64,000 nt of DNA from Ricinus communis (Eukaryota > Streptophyta > Magnoliopsida > Malpighiales > Euphorbiaceae). Below are positions 60,680 to 64,000 of the stretch, piece after piece; positions within the stretch are counted from its first letter, which is position 1; each line of letters begins with the position of its first letter. The position numbers and the translations under genes are program-made. The stretch is from assembly GCF_019578655.1 (NCBI RefSeq), contig NC_063265.1:5614501-5678500 (forward strand), read 5' to 3'. The notes below the pieces were generated by a model, which had not been told where the DNA came from, searched no databases, and worked only from the letters and a program-made list of their open reading frames with translations.

Positions 60680-63600
60680 TGTTGGTTGGTTAGCTCATAT
60701 TCCTTTGATAGCTTTGTAAATATTATTATTTAGTATCATATGATTCTAATATTATGAAAACTTTATTTATAATAAAAAGTTAAGCTAGACGATGAAATAG
60801 AAAAAAAATTCCATAAAATAAAAGAACAATTATAGAAAAATATTTTTCATCACGAGCGTTTCTTCTCAAATTCTTAATTTATACTTTTATTATCTTCCGA
60901 TCTCAAAATTAAACCATCCAATTCTGATTGTTGCTAATTTTTATGCTTCATTTAGGATCAACAATCGCCAATATGAGTTTGATTCTATTCAAGATATCAA
61001 AGTAAGATTTGGCATGAATCTTATATGCTTTTATGTTGTCACTGCAATTGCTGCAGTTTTTCTGTTTTTGCTGATATTGGTACAACACCATTTTGAGCTC
61101 TTGTTGGATCGATATCAAAGAAAAGCAAACTCTTTTCATTGCCAAGATTTCAGGCCATTATAACCGTTGCTCCATTTTTTTTTAAATTGTATTTGAAGGA
61201 CTGGAGAATCTACTTTCTCCGTATGCTCCAGCATTGTATGTTTCAGGCGTCTTCATCTACGGTGCCATCTTAATTTGCAGGTGTTTTGCTGAATATTTAA
61301 TATCTAACCTGCAACTACTATTCCATTAACAAGTTTTTTATTCAATGGTTTAATTAAATGTAATAAATCAAATGGGTCAGTTCATAACACTGGTGCCATG
61401 CGATAATAATTAATCGCCTTTAAAAGGATAGCTAAGGTTGCTTTGATTTCCACTTCCCCACTTCGCTAGTTTCTCATATTTCTCAATTATCTATAATGGG
61501 TGCATTTGAAATTCCAAATTAATTTTAAAAAAGTAAATTTAAATTTTTTATTTAATAGATTTATTTTCTTAAAGTTATTTTAGAAAAAATCATCGATTTA
61601 CCTTTTCTTAAATGATAATTTTTAAAATTTAAAAATATATACTAACAAAAATTAATTCCCACCTCAATGTGAAAGGATGCCAACATATTGTAAACCTTCC
61701 ATTACTTTGATCCCAAACTCCATTCTTTTATCTGTTTCTAGCAAGTGTCTAACAACAGTTCTTCACTTTTCTATCATCAATCATCACCTCAACTTTTCTT
61801 TTCTTTTTTTAAACTGTCACATCACATCTTCATTAACTTTCAAGTTTCAACAACACTCCCCTTTTCAAGAAAAACAGCTCCCATTACCATAAAACTATCA
61901 AAAAAACATGCAAATATGGTGTAAACATATATTATAGATTGGTTTTCCTTTTTCTCCTTTACAACTGATTCTTAGGGTTCAAACTCAAATGTTACAATCA
62001 AATCTCACAATTGGATTCTGACTAATATTGTAGGCAACACACCGTTATCAACTAACCTAATCCTAAAAATTCAATGATTTTCTTTTTTGAACAATAGTGA
62101 TCAATGACTTCACCCTCTGAAGTGGAGCATTAATCATGTGGTTTGTATTTGTTTTCCAATCGACAGAAGCAGTTTTATCCCAAAGTGCTTTAATTCCTTT
62201 CCCCTACTCTATCCTCAACCCTCTCTCCTACATGCATGTCCTTCCTGAATCTCCTAATCATATGGAAACTGGAAATTACAATAAAATTTAGCTTCTATTT
62301 AGATTACTTTAAATTATAATATAATAGTTTTTTTTTCTAGATAAAATTCAGCAATTTAATATTTTATATTATTTCTTGACCATTTTTAAAAAATTTATAA
62401 CCGCCAAACATATTAAGTTATTTTGGCATAGTAGAGTCAGCTTTTTAGCTCCATTAACTTGGCAAATATATATTAATAATTATCTTTCATGAAAGTAGTT
62501 TTTTTATAATGAATTCTTTAATATTTATGCAAATTTTTATATACATTTAATAAATAATAGTAGTACTAAAAAATATATAATATTTAATCTTTTAGAAGAA
62601 TTTCATAAAATAATAAAATTTAAATAAATATAAAGTCAAATTCAAAATAAACAGCTTTGTTCAACTAAAATTTAGTATTAAAAAAAAACATTCTAGTATA
62701 AAATTAATGGTTTTCACTTTTCAAATTATAAACCATATGGAGAGTTTTCTTAATGTAAAAACATGTATTGAAATTTAAACAGAAAAACAATATTAAAATT
62801 TAAGCTACAAAGTTAAATTTTAATGTTAGTAACCGTTTCGATTTTTAAATATGAATTAGTTAAATTAGATGTCGGTATTTGTTCCTCAAAACGAAATTAG
62901 AGACCAAGTGTAGAGAAATCAATTATGCCATCAAAATCAAGTAAAAATTTGTAATTTTAATCTACAATCAACTATTAATATTATTATTAATTGTTAAAAA
63001 TCTAAAAGAAATAAGAAAAAACAGAGAAAAACATATCTGAAAGTGAACTATTTTAAGAATTGTGAGCTCTAGTTATTTTTTAAAAACAATTTGAGTAATA
63101 ATAGTGAATATCTTATATATATGAAAGTAAAGTCTCTAATTTTCTTTCTCTCTCTTCTTTTCAGTTTTTCTATGAAATTTAAGATATTTTCTTGCATTTT
63201 AGTGAGTTAATCAATTACAAAAGGCATTTAAATAAGTAAATAAATTTCATTAAGTATAGTTGAATTTTCAATTAGATATTTAATGATTTAAATAGTATTG
63301 GTAAGTTATAAATATTTCTATAAATAACATTCAATACTTATAACCATCAATCATTAAATATTTTTTATATTTTTTAAATAGATATTGAATTAATTTAAAA
63401 ATCACTATTATACTTTTTTTTTTAATTTTTTTTATTACGATCCATCTTAAGATTAAAGTAAAAAAATTTGATTAATCAATTTTTTATTTATGAGTTTAAG
63501 AAAATATTAGTTCTAGGTTTTCATTCCCTGTTTCTTTTTAAGAAGAAAAGTGTAGTGAAGATTGATGGAATAATATTGCAAGAAAATTTGAGAAGGAGAA

Positions 63601-64000
63601 AAATAGATTTTGAAAAGAAAATCGCTTAAAATACTAAGAAAAAATGAAGCAAAATTCTTAAAATTTTGTACATATTTTACTACATACAGAGTCATCTAAA
63701 GTACACAAGTCTTTCTATAAAAGTCAATTTTTTTTAAAGAAATGACATTTTGAATATGATTTATTTGTATAGACTTTATAAAAATTATATCTAAATAACC
63801 TCTTATTTCTATAAATTTTTAAAATCATTATTGAATACCTATTTACATTTATAAAATCTTTTGTCTTCAAATTCTTAATAAATTAATATATTTTTCCAAA
63901 AAATAAAACATATTATCTATTTTTTCAATAAAACCTATTTTGTTTCTCTAAAAAAAACTGTTTATTTTAGTAATTTATAGCAATTCAGTAACCAATTTAG
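60680..64000. other. AT-rich intergenic DNA
   Basis: At 61.0-61.3 kb the + strand contains two short hydrophobic frames that could be a decayed membrane-protein fragment. Elsewhere there are only AT-rich sequence, poly-A/T runs and no recognised gene. Confidence 0.45.

Noticed and set aside
1..64000. tRNA, rRNA, snRNA, CRISPR array or organelle-derived segments
   Set aside because: I looked for cloverleaf-type arms, conserved RNA boxes, evenly spaced repeats and organelle genes and saw none. tRNA-complementary stretches are retrotransposon primer-binding sites.

Overview
The window is plant nuclear DNA, most likely from a eudicot. It is AT-rich, has GT-AG spliced genes, and carries a plant laccase, a DIVARICATA-type MYB with the plant SHAQKYF motif, and plant-type transposable elements (Tekay-like LTR element, hAT, CACTA and Harbinger remnants, MULE-like MITEs, plant LINE and Copia remnants). 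The species cannot be named from the sequence alone. Only two genes look functional: the 3' end of a laccase (2-845) and a complete two-exon MYB gene (15455-16640), both on the + strand. They show no functional link beyond being neighbours.

Layout. 0-0.85 kb: last two laccase exons. 2-4.6 kb: a Copia-type LTR end with primer-binding site, then a minus-strand LINE reverse-transcriptase relic split by about 1 kb of other repeat. 5-14.4 kb: AT-rich intergenic DNA with one GC-rich island (6.0-6.17 kb), an inverted-repeat element candidate (7.2-7.85 kb) and microsatellites. 14.4-17.2 kb: MYB gene with promoter, long leader, two small upstream ORFs and 3' region. 17.3-22.6 kb: intergenic. 22.65-34 kb: two tandem copies of a 0.75-kb AT-rich unit. 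The first was invaded by a 1.7-kb hAT element with a perfect 8-bp target duplication. The second was invaded by an older LTR-like sequence that in turn received a 7-kb coding-free LTR element (LARD type) with a perfect 5-bp target duplication.

34.3-36.3 kb: a decayed Myb/SANT-like gene inside what looks like a PIF/Harbinger element. 36.4-39.9 kb: an intron-containing pseudogene of ribosomal protein L19 (eL19), with a MITE in its last intron. 41-41.5 kb: an LTR-like region with internal tandem repeats. 47.8-48.15 kb: a MULE-like MITE with a 10-bp target duplication. 50-53.9 kb: a 380-bp repeat, tandem and dispersed. 56-57.4 kb: an internally deleted Copia element with a gag remnant. 57.7-60.7 kb: LTR-like blocks and a CACTA terminus. 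60.7-64 kb: AT-rich DNA.

I did not find a new multi-gene system. The most informative content is the nested insertion history at 22.6-34 kb, the coding-free LTR element with a duplicated primer-binding site, the eL19 pseudogene, and the overlapping upstream ORFs ahead of the MYB start codon.
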